Assembly (NCBI RefSeq): GCF_024397895.1
Contig: NZ_CP073346.1
Coordinates: 2,604,001 to 2,668,000, forward strand
DNA: 64,000 bases
Origin: Pseudomonas benzenivorans
Lineage (GTDB): Bacteria > Pseudomonadota > Gammaproteobacteria > Pseudomonadales > Pseudomonadaceae
Direction: 5' to 3'
Part shown: piece after piece, positions 30,169 to 39,747 of the stretch
Layout: each line of letters starts with the position of its first letter
Numbering within the stretch: position 1 is the first letter of the stretch
Position numbers and translations under genes: made by a program
Notes under the pieces: model-generated
The model's input: only the letters and a program-made list of their open reading frames with translations
Database searches by the model: none
Told to the model about the DNA's origin: nothing

Positions 30169-30370
30169 GTCAGCCGCTGACAGTGAGGTACACCAGTGGG
30201 CGGTCGCCGCGCCCGTATTGCTTCCCGCGCGCCCCACAGGCTACTGTCGCGGGCTCCTGCCCCGACAAATGGACTTGTTTCGATGGTGTATAAACCCCTC
30301 CCCCCCAGTCGCCCCTGCCGAGCCCCCGCGCCAGGGCGCGCCGCGCTCAACTTTCCCAGATTGCTATCCA

Positions 30371-30400
30371 CCAATTGGTGCGTTTAAACGCACCAATTGG
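30371..30400. repeat. perfect 30-bp palindrome at the left edge of the cassette island
   Basis: The left half CCAATTGGTGCGTTT is followed directly by its exact reverse complement, with no spacer and centre GTTTAAAC. A second inverted repeat TCTAATT-TT-AATTAGA follows at 30403-30418, just before the ribosome site of the first cassette gene. Base composition changes here from very GC-rich to AT-rich. Confidence 0.92.
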
Positions 30401-30443
30401 GGTCTAATTTTAATTAGAGAACTATCAGAAAAGGAGTATTCGC

Positions 30444-30731
30444 ATGGAAGAAAACGCATCGGAAACAAAGCCAGAGGCAACCTTTGGGCTTGCAGCTAAA
30501 TTTGCACTTCGACTATTGGCGCTCACCATTCTATTCAGTATCATCCCCTTGCTTTTTGTAAATCTACCTCTAAATATGTTCCTAACGAACTTCGGCAACC
30601 TATACATCCCAGCAATGCTAGTCGCAAACTGTCTCGCAGTATTTCTCTCCTGCGCGCTTGCTATAAAATTAATACTGGCATGGGGTGTCGGCGGCTTTCA
30701 GTTTACGCTAACAAAAGAAGCCAAGGTGTAG
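30444..30731 (+). CDS. small two-TM membrane protein in a gene cassette
   Basis: 95 residues with AAAGGAG 8 bp before the ATG. Two hydrophobic stretches (about residues 20-48 and 54-80) make it an inner-membrane protein. No family is recognised. Codon use and GC content are clearly lower than in the flanking chromosome, and an attC-like site begins within 5 bp of its stop, so it fits a mobile gene cassette. Confidence 0.65.
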   Translation: MEENASETKPEATFGLAAKFALRLLALTILFSIIPLLFVNLPLNMFLTNFGNLYIPAMLVANCLAVFLSCALAIKLILAWGVGGFQFTLTKEAKV

Positions 30732-30733
30732 CT

Positions 30734-30821
30734 TTCTAACTACGCGCTCAACCTCGCTCACTTCGTTCGCTGGACAGTCAAAAGCTTAGCTTTTGCCTGC
30801 CGCTTAGCTCAAACGTTAGCC
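30734..30821 (+). other. attC-like recombination site (integron cassette end)
   Basis: The left end reads TTCTAACTACGCGCTCAA (R''-L'' type) and the right end CGCTTAGCTCAAACGTTAGC (L'-R' type with the GTTAG core). The right end matches 16 of 18 bases of a Pseudomonas-type attC end that I recall (GCTTAACTCAAGCGTTAG). The middle contains the hairpin CAAAAGCT/AGCTTTTG, as expected of a folded attC. Length is 88 bp, within the usual 57-141. The last core bases GTTAGCC deviate at one position from GTTRRRY. Confidence 0.75.
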
Positions 30822-30836
30822 ATATCGAGTACCCAC

Positions 30837-31316
30837 ATGCTGAAACTCTATCGGCTCACCGACGCCAAGAAAGATTACTGGGAAACATGGGACAACGAAG
30901 ATGGTTCCCATACCGTTCACTGGGGTGAGCTTGGGACAACCGGCCAATCCAAAACAGTCAAATCTACACTCCTAAAAAAAGCGGAAGCATCGATACAAAA
31001 GAAAATCGATACCCTTGTTGCCCAAGGCTTTCATCCGGTCGATATTGAAGATCACATCACTCTACTCATTGAGTACGCAGTCGATGGCATGGGGTCGCGG
31101 GAGGATGTCGAGAAACGACACCGCCTAGAAGAAAGAATGAATGAAACTCTCGGTTGGGCGGGCCTTGGTGCTTGTGACGGTGGCAGCATTGGCAGCGGCA
31201 CAATGGAGGTCTGCAATTTCGTAGTGGACTTTGAGACTGCAAAGGCAGTGATCGCGAAAGACTTAGAAGGTACGGAATTTGCCAACTTCACACGAATCTA
31301 TGACGAAAATGTGTAG
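30837..31316 (+). CDS. WGR-domain-like protein in a gene cassette
   Basis: 159 residues starting 16 bp after the attC core, with no clear ribosome site, which is common in cassettes. The N-terminal part (LYRLTDAKKDYWETWDNEDGSHTVHWGELGTTGQSKTVK, about residues 3-41, given in outline) has the WGR-domain layout: an aromatic-rich strand set and a central WG(E) motif. The C-terminal half shows no motif I can name. WGR domains occur in nucleic-acid-related and PARP-like proteins; the role here is unknown. AT-rich relative to the chromosome. Confidence 0.65.
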   Translation: MLKLYRLTDAKKDYWETWDNEDGSHTVHWGELGTTGQSKTVKSTLLKKAEASIQKKIDTLVAQGFHPVDIEDHITLLIEYAVDGMGSREDVEKRHRLEERMNETLGWAGLGACDGGSIGSGTMEVCNFVVDFETAKAVIAKDLEGTEFANFTRIYDENV

Positions 31317-31318
31317 GC

Positions 31319-31353
31319 ATATGGCTAGCACTACGCTCCAAGAGACGTTAGGC
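31319..31353 (+). other. truncated attC-like site
   Basis: ATGGCTAGCACTACGCTCCAAG, like a left attC end with TAAC changed to TAGC, is joined after 3 bp to ACGTTAGGC, a perfect GTTRRRY right core. The central part is missing, so it looks like an internally deleted attC between the second and third cassette genes. Confidence 0.45.
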
Positions 31354-31371
31354 ACAGGGTAACTCAAATTA

Positions 31372-31590
31372 ATGCGACAAGTTTTAAGAAAGAAAATTAT
31401 CGGTGTGTGTGCGAAGAAAATACTCGCCAAGGGTGAGTCAGTTGGCGTTTCTTTTTACGCCTTCTTCGCAAATAAAAATGATGACCCAGAGCTTCTTATG
31501 GAGGCTGCAACATGGTGGATAAAAAACCACAAACTAGACCATTTCGAGAAAGCTACAAAAATAAAACAAATGGTTGAATTCGGGCTCTGA
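31372..31590 (+). CDS. small DUF6500-like protein in a gene cassette
   Basis: 72 residues: KKIIGVCAKKILAKGESVGVSFYAFFANKNDDPELLMEAATWWIKNHKLDHFEKATKIKQMV in outline. I recall this pattern (a short helical protein with FYAFFxNKNDDPELLM and WWI..HKLDHFEKA) from small proteins common in integron cassette arrays, annotated DUF6500. No catalytic motif or transmembrane segment is visible. It starts 18 bp after a GTTAGGC core. Function unknown. Confidence 0.65.
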   Translation: MRQVLRKKIIGVCAKKILAKGESVGVSFYAFFANKNDDPELLMEAATWWIKNHKLDHFEKATKIKQMVEFGL

Positions 31591-31601
31591 TTTATTTGGT
31601 T

Positions 31602-31628
31602 TATAACCAGCTCATTAAGCTGGCTATA
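31602..31628. other. inverted repeat after the third cassette gene
   Basis: TATAACCAGCT and AGCTGGCTATA pair in 10 of 11 positions around loop CATTA. It sits where an attC would be expected but has no GTTRRRY core; a remnant attC or a plain hairpin are both possible. Confidence 0.45.
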
Positions 31629-31660
31629 AGGCAGACCAAGAAACAAAGCGAAGGAAACGC

Positions 31661-31861
31661 ATGAAACAGCACAGACAATCAAAAGCAATGTTGGAAATCG
31701 TGCTGTTTCCGCTTACAGCGTTCGGCTCAAGCGCGAACCTAACAAGTATATATGGGTGCTCCCCACAAGCAGTGAGGAATCGCTTTTCAAGGCTGTCGTC
31801 AGTGCGGTTGCATGCGTATACCCGGCCTGTTGTGGGCTGTAATGCCCTGGCCATTCTGTAG
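31661..31861 (+). CDS. short ORF of doubtful status at the end of the cassette island
   Basis: 66 codons with a good ribosome site (GAAGGAAA, 5 bp before ATG). The predicted protein has one moderately hydrophobic stretch (MLEIVLFPLTAFG) and no recognised family. It may be a real small gene or the start of a gene truncated during cassette loss. The 217 bp after it up to trpA hold no gene that I can support. They are GC-rich and end with CGGAACGCTAGAC, faintly like a decayed attC end, and a hairpin. Confidence 0.3.
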   Translation: MKQHRQSKAMLEIVLFPLTAFGSSANLTSIYGCSPQAVRNRFSRLSSVRLHAYTRPVVGCNALAIL

Positions 31862-32024
31862 TTCGCACAGCGGGGGCCAAGCGTTCAAACGATCCCGAAG
31901 ATCAGCATGGTTATCGGCCTTGTTCCGCTGCAGGGCTCGCCTGTTGCGACAGTCGCGCTTCTCACGCACCACCCGCCAGGGCTATTGGCCGTAACCCTTC
32001 GCCGGCGGAACGCTAGACATTAAG

Positions 32025-32056
32025 AAGCCGCTGTTCCCTCATGGTAACAGCGGCTT
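32025..32056. terminator. hairpin terminator between the cassette island and trpA
   Basis: An 11-bp perfect stem AAGCCGCTGTT/AACAGCGGCTT. The plus strand continues TTTTTC and the minus strand CTTCTTAAT, so it can stop rightward transcripts well and the trpBA transcript less well. Confidence 0.75.
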
Positions 32057-32078
32057 TTTCTTGGCTGGGGTTTGGGCT

Positions 32079-34186
<2,108 letters not shown>

Positions 34187-34202
34187 TCAGGAAATCTCAC
34201 AT

Positions 34203-35090
34203 ATGAGCCAGGAGCTTCCCCCACTCAATGCCCTGCGTGCCTTCGAGGCGGCGGCGCGGCTGCAGAGCGTCAGCCAGGCGGCCGAGCAGCTGCACGTCAC
34301 CCATGGCGCGGTCAGCCGGCAGATTAGGGTGCTGGAGGAGCACCTGGGAGTGGCGCTGTTCGTCAAGGACGGGCGCGGCCTTAAACTCACGGATTCCGGG
34401 CTGCGCCTGCGCGACGCCAGCGGCGAGGCTTTCGCCCGCCTGCGCACGGTCTGCGCCGAGCTGCAGCAGGTCCAGGCCGATGCGCCGTTCGTCCTCGCCT
34501 GCCCCGGCAGCCTGCTGGCGCGCTGGTTCATCCCGCGACTGGACCGCCTGCAGCGCGAGTTGCCGGAGCTGCGCCTGCAACTGTCGGCCAGCGAGGGCGA
34601 GCTGAACCCGCGCCGCGCCGGGGTCGATGCCACCCTGCTGTTCGCCGAGCCGCCCTGGCCGGCGGACATGCAGGTGTTCGAGCTGGCCGCCGAACGCATC
34701 GGCCCGGTGCTCAGCCCGCACCATGGGCGCTTCGCCGAGCTGCACCGGGCGCCGGTGACGGCGCTGCTGGGCGAACCGTTGCTGCACACCAGCTCGCGGC
34801 CCCAGGCCTGGCCGAGCTGGGCGAGCCGCAGCGGGCTGGATGAGAAAACCCTCAGCCTCGGGCAGGGCTTCGAGCACCTCTACTACCTGCTGGAGGCCGC
34901 CGCCGCCGGTCTGGGCGTGGCCATCGCCCCGCAGCAGCTGGTGGCCGATGACCTCGCCAGCGGTCGCCTGGTGGCCCCCTGGGGCTTCGTCGAGACCCCG
35001 GCGCGCCTGGCCCTGTGGGTGCCGGCGCGGCAGCTGGACAGGCGTGCCGAGCTGCTGGCCGAGTGGCTGCGCGGCGAGCTGGGCGGCTGA
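34203..35090 (+). CDS. trpI: LysR-family activator of trpBA
   Basis: 295 residues. The helix-turn-helix is at about 20-45 ([30 protein letters not shown]) and the ligand domain at about 90-290. It lies divergent to trpBA in the classic Pseudomonas TrpI position. TrpI binds indoleglycerol phosphate and activates trpBA. The annotation rests on family plus position. Confidence 0.93.
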   Translation: MSQELPPLNALRAFEAAARLQSVSQAAEQLHVTHGAVSRQIRVLEEHLGVALFVKDGRGLKLTDSGLRLRDASGEAFARLRTVCAELQQVQADAPFVLACPGSLLARWFIPRLDRLQRELPELRLQLSASEGELNPRRAGVDATLLFAEPPWPADMQVFELAAERIGPVLSPHHGRFAELHRAPVTALLGEPLLHTSSRPQAWPSWASRSGLDEKTLSLGQGFEHLYYLLEAAAAGLGVAIAPQQLVADDLASGRLVAPWGFVETPARLALWVPARQLDRRAELLAEWLRGELGG

Positions 35091-35176
35091 GCGGCCGGCC
35101 GGTTCCGCAACAATCCGGAGCACATGGCCGGCACTTCTCGTCTAGCGTTTAACTATCGCCCAGAGGAGGAATCGCC

Positions 35177-35392
35177 ATGTCGAACCATCACACCTACAAG
35201 AAAATCGAGATCGTCGGCTCATCGCCCGTCAGTTCCGACGAGGCGATCAACAACGCCCTGGCCGAGTGCGCCAAGTCCATTCGCAACCTCGAATGGTTCG
35301 AGGTGATGGAAACCCGCGGGCACATCGAGAACGGCAAGGTCGGCCACTACCAGGTGACCCTCAGGATCGGTTTCCGCATCGCCAATAGCTGA
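35177..35392 (+). CDS. dodecin
   Basis: 71 residues: YKKIEIVGSSPVSSDEAINNAL, W in RNLEWFEV (about 39) and the strand pair GHIENGKVGHYQVTLRIGF match the dodecin fold, a 12-mer that binds flavin or CoA between conserved Trp residues. The Trp and the following Glu-Val pattern are present. AGAGGAGG lies about 5 bp before the ATG, a strong site. It stands alone on this strand. Confidence 0.9.
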   Translation: MSNHHTYKKIEIVGSSPVSSDEAINNALAECAKSIRNLEWFEVMETRGHIENGKVGHYQVTLRIGFRIANS

Positions 35393-35487
35393 GGCCCTTG
35401 GAATCCGCTGATTAAGCCCCACTATTGCACTCGGGTATTGGCGTCGTCCCGGCGCCGATCACGAGCGGACTATGAGCAGGCGGGCCG

Positions 35488-36492
35488 ATGAGCGTTCTAG
35501 ACCAGACCAGGATTTCCATACTCGACCTCGCGCCGATCCGCGACGACGGCGGTCCCGCCCAGGCGTTGGGCAACTCGCTGAAGCTGGCCCGGCATGCCGA
35601 GCGCCTCGGCTTCAGCCGTTTCTGGGTGGCCGAACACCACAACATGGACGGCATCGCCAGTTCGGCCACCGCGGTGCTGCTCGGCTACCTGGCCGCCGGC
35701 ACCTCGAGCATCCGCCTCGGCTCCGGCGGGGTGATGCTGCCCAACCATGCGCCGCTGGTGATCGCCGAACAGTTCGGCACCCTGGCCACGCTCTATCCGG
35801 GGCGCATCGAGCTGGGCCTGGGCCGGGCCCCGGGCGCCGATCAGTTCACCGCCCGGGCGCTGCGCCGCGAACGCTCCGGCAGCGCCGACGACTTCCCCGA
35901 GGATGTCGCCGAGCTGCAACGCTACCTGGGCCCGCGCAGCCCCGAGCAGCGGGTAATCGCCATGCCCGGCTGCGGCACCCAGGTGCCCCTCTGGCTGCTC
36001 GGCTCCAGCCTGTTCAGCGCCCAGCTGGCCGGGCAGATGGGCCTGCCCTACGCCTTCGCCTCGCACTTCGCGCCGCGCTACCTGCACGAGGCGATCCGCG
36101 TCTACCGAAACCATTTCAAGCCCTCGGCGGTGCTCGAGCGGCCCTATGTGATGCTCGGCGTGCCGCTGGTGGCGGCCGACAGCGACGAGCGCGCCGACTA
36201 CCTGGCGACCTCGGTGTACCAACGCGTGCTCGCCCTGCTGCGTGGCCAGAGCCTGGTGCAGCGCCCGCCGGTGTCGAGCATGGACGGCCTCTGGCTGCCC
36301 CACGAGAAGCAGGCGGTGGGCGATTTCCTCGGTCTGGCGGTGATAGGCGGCCCGCAGAAGGTGCGGGCGCGGCTGGAGGTGCTACTGGAGCAGACCGGCG
36401 CCGACGAGCTCATCTTTACCGGCGACCTGTACGACTTCGACGATCGCCTGCGCTCTTTCGAGCTGCTGGCGGAACTGCGGCGGAGCGCCTAG
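35488..36492 (+). CDS. LLM-class (luciferase-like) flavin-dependent monooxygenase
   Basis: 334 residues of TIM-barrel fold. Family landmarks are [10 protein letters not shown] (about 46-55), the run from [23 protein letters not shown] (about 72) to [15 protein letters not shown] (about 94), and the C-terminal [11 protein letters not shown] (about 287). It belongs to the YhbW/MsnO8-like branch that uses reduced FMN supplied by a separate reductase. Substrate unknown. The ATG at 35488 gives the conserved start SVLDQ; a longer frame at 35472 is in another register. Confidence 0.85.
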   Translation: MSVLDQTRISILDLAPIRDDGGPAQALGNSLKLARHAERLGFSRFWVAEHHNMDGIASSATAVLLGYLAAGTSSIRLGSGGVMLPNHAPLVIAEQFGTLATLYPGRIELGLGRAPGADQFTARALRRERSGSADDFPEDVAELQRYLGPRSPEQRVIAMPGCGTQVPLWLLGSSLFSAQLAGQMGLPYAFASHFAPRYLHEAIRVYRNHFKPSAVLERPYVMLGVPLVAADSDERADYLATSVYQRVLALLRGQSLVQRPPVSSMDGLWLPHEKQAVGDFLGLAVIGGPQKVRARLEVLLEQTGADELIFTGDLYDFDDRLRSFELLAELRRSA

Positions 36493-36505
36493 GGCGAGGT
36501 CACGC

Positions 36506-36928
36506 TTAGAAGGTGCCGCAGCGCAGCACCCGGCCGCGGGCCAGGACGTTGCGCTGGTCGTCGTACAGCCAGGCCTGGGCGTTGTACATGATGGAGCGCG
36601 CCTCCAGACGGTAGCGCTGGCCGGCGGCGAAGTCGGCGTAGCGCACGCGGATCTCGCAGGTGCGCTGGATCGGCTCGGACATCATGTCGGAGCCGCCACC
36701 GCCACCCGGCACCTCGAACAGGAAGCGGCTGATCAGCTCATGGGAGCCCGGCGAGACCTGGAAGTAGCGGCCGTCGTTGAGGCGCTCGCCGTCGAGCTCG
36801 TCGGCCATCAGCAGGTCGCTGGCCGGGGTGTACAGCTCGACCCAGGCCTGGCCCGGGTCGTGCGGCGGCAACGGCGAGGCGCAGGCACCGAGCAGGGACA
36901 GGCTGGCGATCAGGGCGAAGCGACGCAT
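36506..36928 (-). CDS. small lipoprotein of unknown function
   Basis: 140 residues. The lipobox is LLGAC (Cys about residue 16) behind a short charged, hydrophobic signal (RRFALIASLSLLGAC). The mature part has no named domain; it includes GGGGGS (about residue 78) and two Cys that could form a disulfide (TCEIRVRY, VLRCGTF). TTGGAGA lies about 8 bp before the ATG at 36928. Longer in-frame starts run into the divergent gene's control region and are rejected. Divergent from the metallopeptidase lipoprotein gene. Confidence 0.75.
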   Translation of the reverse strand: MRRFALIASLSLLGACASPLPPHDPGQAWVELYTPASDLLMADELDGERLNDGRYFQVSPGSHELISRFLFEVPGGGGGSDMMSEPIQRTCEIRVRYADFAAGQRYRLEARSIMYNAQAWLYDDQRNVLARGRVLRCGTF

Positions 36929-37013
36929 GACAGTCTCCAAAACGAAGTGGCGGGCGCGGATTTGGCCGATCCCATGGTGGAGGCAGTGGCGGCAATGCGC
37001 TAGCGTGGCGCGC

Positions 37014-38123
37014 ATGACGCACAACACGACTCCCTTCTCTATCGACTCGTCGGCCTGGCGCTGGGTTCCGCTGCTGGCGGCGCTGCTGCTGGCCGGTTGC
37101 AGCACCCTGGACTACTACGGCCAGCTGGTGCGCGGTCAGCTCGAGGTGCTGCGCGCGCGCCAGCCGGTGGAGCGCCTGCTGGCCGACCCCGCCACCGCCG
37201 CGCCGCTGCGCCAGCGCCTGGCCCTGGCCCTGCAGGCGCGGCGTTTCGCCAGTGCCGAACTGGCCCTGCCGGACAACCAGAGCTACCGGCTGTACGCCGA
37301 CCTGCAGCGGCCCTATGTGGTGTGGAACCTGTTCGCCACCGATGAGTTTTCCGTGGAGCCCGAGCTGCACTGCTTTCCCATCGCCGGCTGCGTCGCCTAC
37401 CGAGGCTACTACAGCCAGGGCCGTGCCCGCGGCGCGGCCGCGCTGCTGCGTCAGCAGGGGCTGGACACCTATATCGGCGGCGTGGAGGCCTATTCGACCC
37501 TGGGCTGGTTCGATGACCCGCTGCTCAACACCATGCTGGCCTGGAGCGACGAGCGCCTGGTGGCGGTGATCTTCCACGAACTGGCGCACCAGCAGCTGTA
37601 CGTGGTCGACGACACGGCGTTCAACGAGTCATTCGCCAGCTTCGTCGAGCGCGAGGGCCTGCGTCAGTGGCGCGGGAGCCGTGGCCTGCCCGAGGCAGAC
37701 GCGGCGCAGGACCGGCAGCGCGCCCGGCTCACCGAACTGGTGCTGGCCAGCCGCGAGCGCCTGCGCCGCCTGTATGCCCGCGATCTGCCGCTGGCGGCCA
37801 AGCGCGCCGCCAAGCAGGCCGAGTTCGAGCGCCTGCGCCGCGACTACCGGGCGCTGCGCGAGCGTGAATGGGGCGGCGTGGGGCGCTACGACGCCTGGAT
37901 CGAGGCGCCGCTGAACAACGCCAAGCTGCTGCCCTTCGGCCTGTATGATCGCTGGGTGCCGGCCTTCGCCGGGCTGTTCCGCCAAGTGGCGGGGGACTGG
38001 CCGGCCTTCTACCGGCGCGTCGAGCGGCTCGGCCAGCTGTCGCCGTCGCAGCGCACCGAGGCGCTGCAGGCCTTGCAGGCCGCCGAGCAGAACCTTGCTC
38101 CGGCCGCGGCGGTCCAACCCTAG
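37014..38123 (+). CDS. putative zinc aminopeptidase lipoprotein
   Basis: 369 residues. A signal with lipobox LLLAGCS (Cys about residue 28) anchors it to the membrane. The zinc site is HELAH (HExxH, about residue 192) followed by NESFASFVEREG (about 207), where the Glu can be the third ligand. This is the pattern of the family called putative aminopeptidase (PF10023, from memory). Helical C-terminal half rich in Arg. Upstream in-frame start codons overlap the divergent lipoprotein gene and are rejected. Confidence 0.82.
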   Translation: MTHNTTPFSIDSSAWRWVPLLAALLLAGCSTLDYYGQLVRGQLEVLRARQPVERLLADPATAAPLRQRLALALQARRFASAELALPDNQSYRLYADLQRPYVVWNLFATDEFSVEPELHCFPIAGCVAYRGYYSQGRARGAAALLRQQGLDTYIGGVEAYSTLGWFDDPLLNTMLAWSDERLVAVIFHELAHQQLYVVDDTAFNESFASFVEREGLRQWRGSRGLPEADAAQDRQRARLTELVLASRERLRRLYARDLPLAAKRAAKQAEFERLRRDYRALREREWGGVGRYDAWIEAPLNNAKLLPFGLYDRWVPAFAGLFRQVAGDWPAFYRRVERLGQLSPSQRTEALQALQAAEQNLAPAAAVQP

Positions 38124-38152
38124 GAATCGTTCGAACCAGAGAGGCGCAGCGC

Positions 38153-38383
38153 ATGAACAGATGGATGCTGGTACCTGTGTTGGGCCTGCTCGGCGCCGTC
38201 GCGCTGGCGCAGCCCAAGCCCTGCGAGGAGCTGAAGCAGGAGATCGAGGTGAAGATCCAGGCGGCCGGGGTGGCCAGCTATACCCTGGAGATCGTGGAGA
38301 ACGACGAGGTGCACGACCCGAGCATGGTGGTCGGCAGCTGCGAAAACGGCACCAAGAAGATCCTCTACCAGAAGAACGGCTGA
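38153..38383 (+). CDS. DUF1161-family small exported protein
   Basis: 76 residues: a signal peptide (RWMLVPVLGLLGAVALAQ), then CEELKQEIEVKIQAAG ... GSCENGTKKILYQ, the two-Cys pattern of DUF1161, suggesting one disulfide in the periplasm. It lies 29 bp downstream of the aminopeptidase gene, so cotranscription is likely. Function unknown. Confidence 0.85.
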   Translation: MNRWMLVPVLGLLGAVALAQPKPCEELKQEIEVKIQAAGVASYTLEIVENDEVHDPSMVVGSCENGTKKILYQKNG

Positions 38384-38394
38384 GCGCCTGGAGT

Positions 38395-39042
38395 TCAGGC
38401 GGCGAACGCGTGGTGCAGCTCGTCCAGCGTGGCGAAGTGATAGGTCGGCGCCTCGGCCTGCAGTTCCGCGGCACTGCCGAAGCCATAGCCCACCGCCGCC
38501 GCATCCAGGCCATTGCGCCGGGCGCCGATCAGGTCGTGCTTGCGGTCGCCGATCATCAGCGTGCTGGCGGCGTGTAATCCTTCCACGTGCAACAGATGGC
38601 CGATCAGCTCGGCCTTGTCGGTGCGGGTGCCGTCCAGCTCGCTGCCGTGGATTGCGCGGAAATGTCGGGCAAAGCCGAAGTGCTCGGCGATCTGCACGGC
38701 GAACAGGGTCGGCTTGCTGGTGGCGATGTACAGGGTGCGACCCTGCGCGGCCAGGGCCGTGAGCAGGGGGTCGACGCCGTCGAACACGCGGTTCTCGTAC
38801 AGGCCGACCTCGGCGAAGCGCTCGCGGTAATGGCGCACCGCCTGCCAGGCGGTGGCCTCGTCGAAGGCATAGCTGTGCATGAAGCAATGCAGCAGCGGTG
38901 GGCCGATGAAGTGCTCCAGGGCCTGCAGGTCGGGTTCGTCGATGCCCAGCTGGGCCAGGGCGTACTGCACCGAGCGGGTGATGCCCTCGCGCGGGTCGGT
39001 GAGGGTGCCGTCGAGGTCGAAGAGGACGTTCCGGTAGTGCAT
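38395..39042 (-). CDS. HAD-family phosphatase (phosphoglycolate phosphatase-like)
   Basis: 215 residues. The nucleophile motif DLDGTLTD is at residues 9-16, motif II Thr/Ser lies in IATSKP (about 106), motif III Lys near RTDKAEL (about 142) and motif IV is MIGDRKHD (about 163). A four-helix cap sits between motifs I and II, as in the Gph/PGMB group. Substrate cannot be assigned from sequence. The start at 39042 puts the motif at the N-terminus; a much longer frame into the next gene is an artefact. It is 23 bp downstream of the gamma carbonic anhydrase gene. Confidence 0.88.
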   Translation of the reverse strand: MHYRNVLFDLDGTLTDPREGITRSVQYALAQLGIDEPDLQALEHFIGPPLLHCFMHSYAFDEATAWQAVRHYRERFAEVGLYENRVFDGVDPLLTALAAQGRTLYIATSKPTLFAVQIAEHFGFARHFRAIHGSELDGTRTDKAELIGHLLHVEGLHAASTLMIGDRKHDLIGARRNGLDAAAVGYGFGSAAELQAEAPTYHFATLDELHHAFAA

Positions 39043-39065
39043 GGACAACCTTGTGCGGGGCGCGA

Positions 39066-39611
39066 TCAGTTGGAGGAGAAGCCTTCCATCAGGTGCTGGT
39101 CCTTCAGGCGCACGTAATTGTCGGCGCTGTAGCGGAAGTAGCTGCGTTCCTCCTCGGTCAGCTGGCGGGCCTGTTTGGCCGGGCTGCCGACGTACAGGTA
39201 GCCGCTTTCCAGGCGCTTGCCCGGTGGCACCAGGCTGCCGGCGCCGAGCACCACCTCGTCCTCGATCACCACGCCGTCCATGATGATGCTGCCCATGCCG
39301 ATCAGCACCCGATTGCCGACGCTGCAGCCGTGCAGGGTGACGTTGTGGCCTACGGTCACATCGTCGCCGATGTTCAGCGGGTAACCGCCGGGGTTGAAGG
39401 GGCCGGCGTGGGTGATGTGCAGCACGCTGCCATCCTGGACGCTGGAGCGCTCGCCGATGCGGATGCTGTGCATGTCGCCGCGGATCACCACCAGCGGCCA
39501 GACCGAGCTGTCGTCGCCGATCTCCACGTCGCCGAGAATCACGGCGGAGGCGTCGACGAACACCCGCTCGCCGAGTTGCGGGGTGAACTGTTGGTAACTG
39601 CGAATCGCCAC
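39066..39611 (-). CDS. gamma-class carbonic anhydrase family protein (YrdA-like)
   Basis: 181 residues forming a left-handed beta helix of hexapeptide repeats (about residues 15-135). The three zinc His of the gamma-CA family correspond to VLHITHAG (about 63-70) and GHNVTLHG (about 89-96). Conserved Arg and Asp/Gln near RGDMHSIRIGERSSVQDGS fit the family. Carbonic anhydrase activity is possible but not shown for many YrdA proteins. Confidence 0.9.
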   Translation of the reverse strand: MAIRSYQQFTPQLGERVFVDASAVILGDVEIGDDSSVWPLVVIRGDMHSIRIGERSSVQDGSVLHITHAGPFNPGGYPLNIGDDVTVGHNVTLHGCSVGNRVLIGMGSIIMDGVVIEDEVVLGAGSLVPPGKRLESGYLYVGSPAKQARQLTEEERSYFRYSADNYVRLKDQHLMEGFSSN

Positions 39612-39747
39612 GATAGAAACCTCTTGGGCTGCGGTGAGCGTTGATTGTAATTAAGATAGCTGGCAAATCCGCTGAAACTTGGCTCTGCAGGCTTTTTGCC
39701 AGCGCCGGCATCAGCATGAAACTCCCTTGGTTACAGGTGACTCAGTC

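Noticed and set aside
30196-30499. Short frames between the small anchored protein gene and the first cassette gene
   Set aside because: They run through the 30-bp palindrome and have no ribosome sites; Pro/Arg-rich translation typical of non-coding GC-rich DNA.
31812-31994. 60-codon plus-strand frame at the end of the cassette island
   Set aside because: Overlaps another candidate frame, lacks a ribosome site and shows no recognisable protein features.
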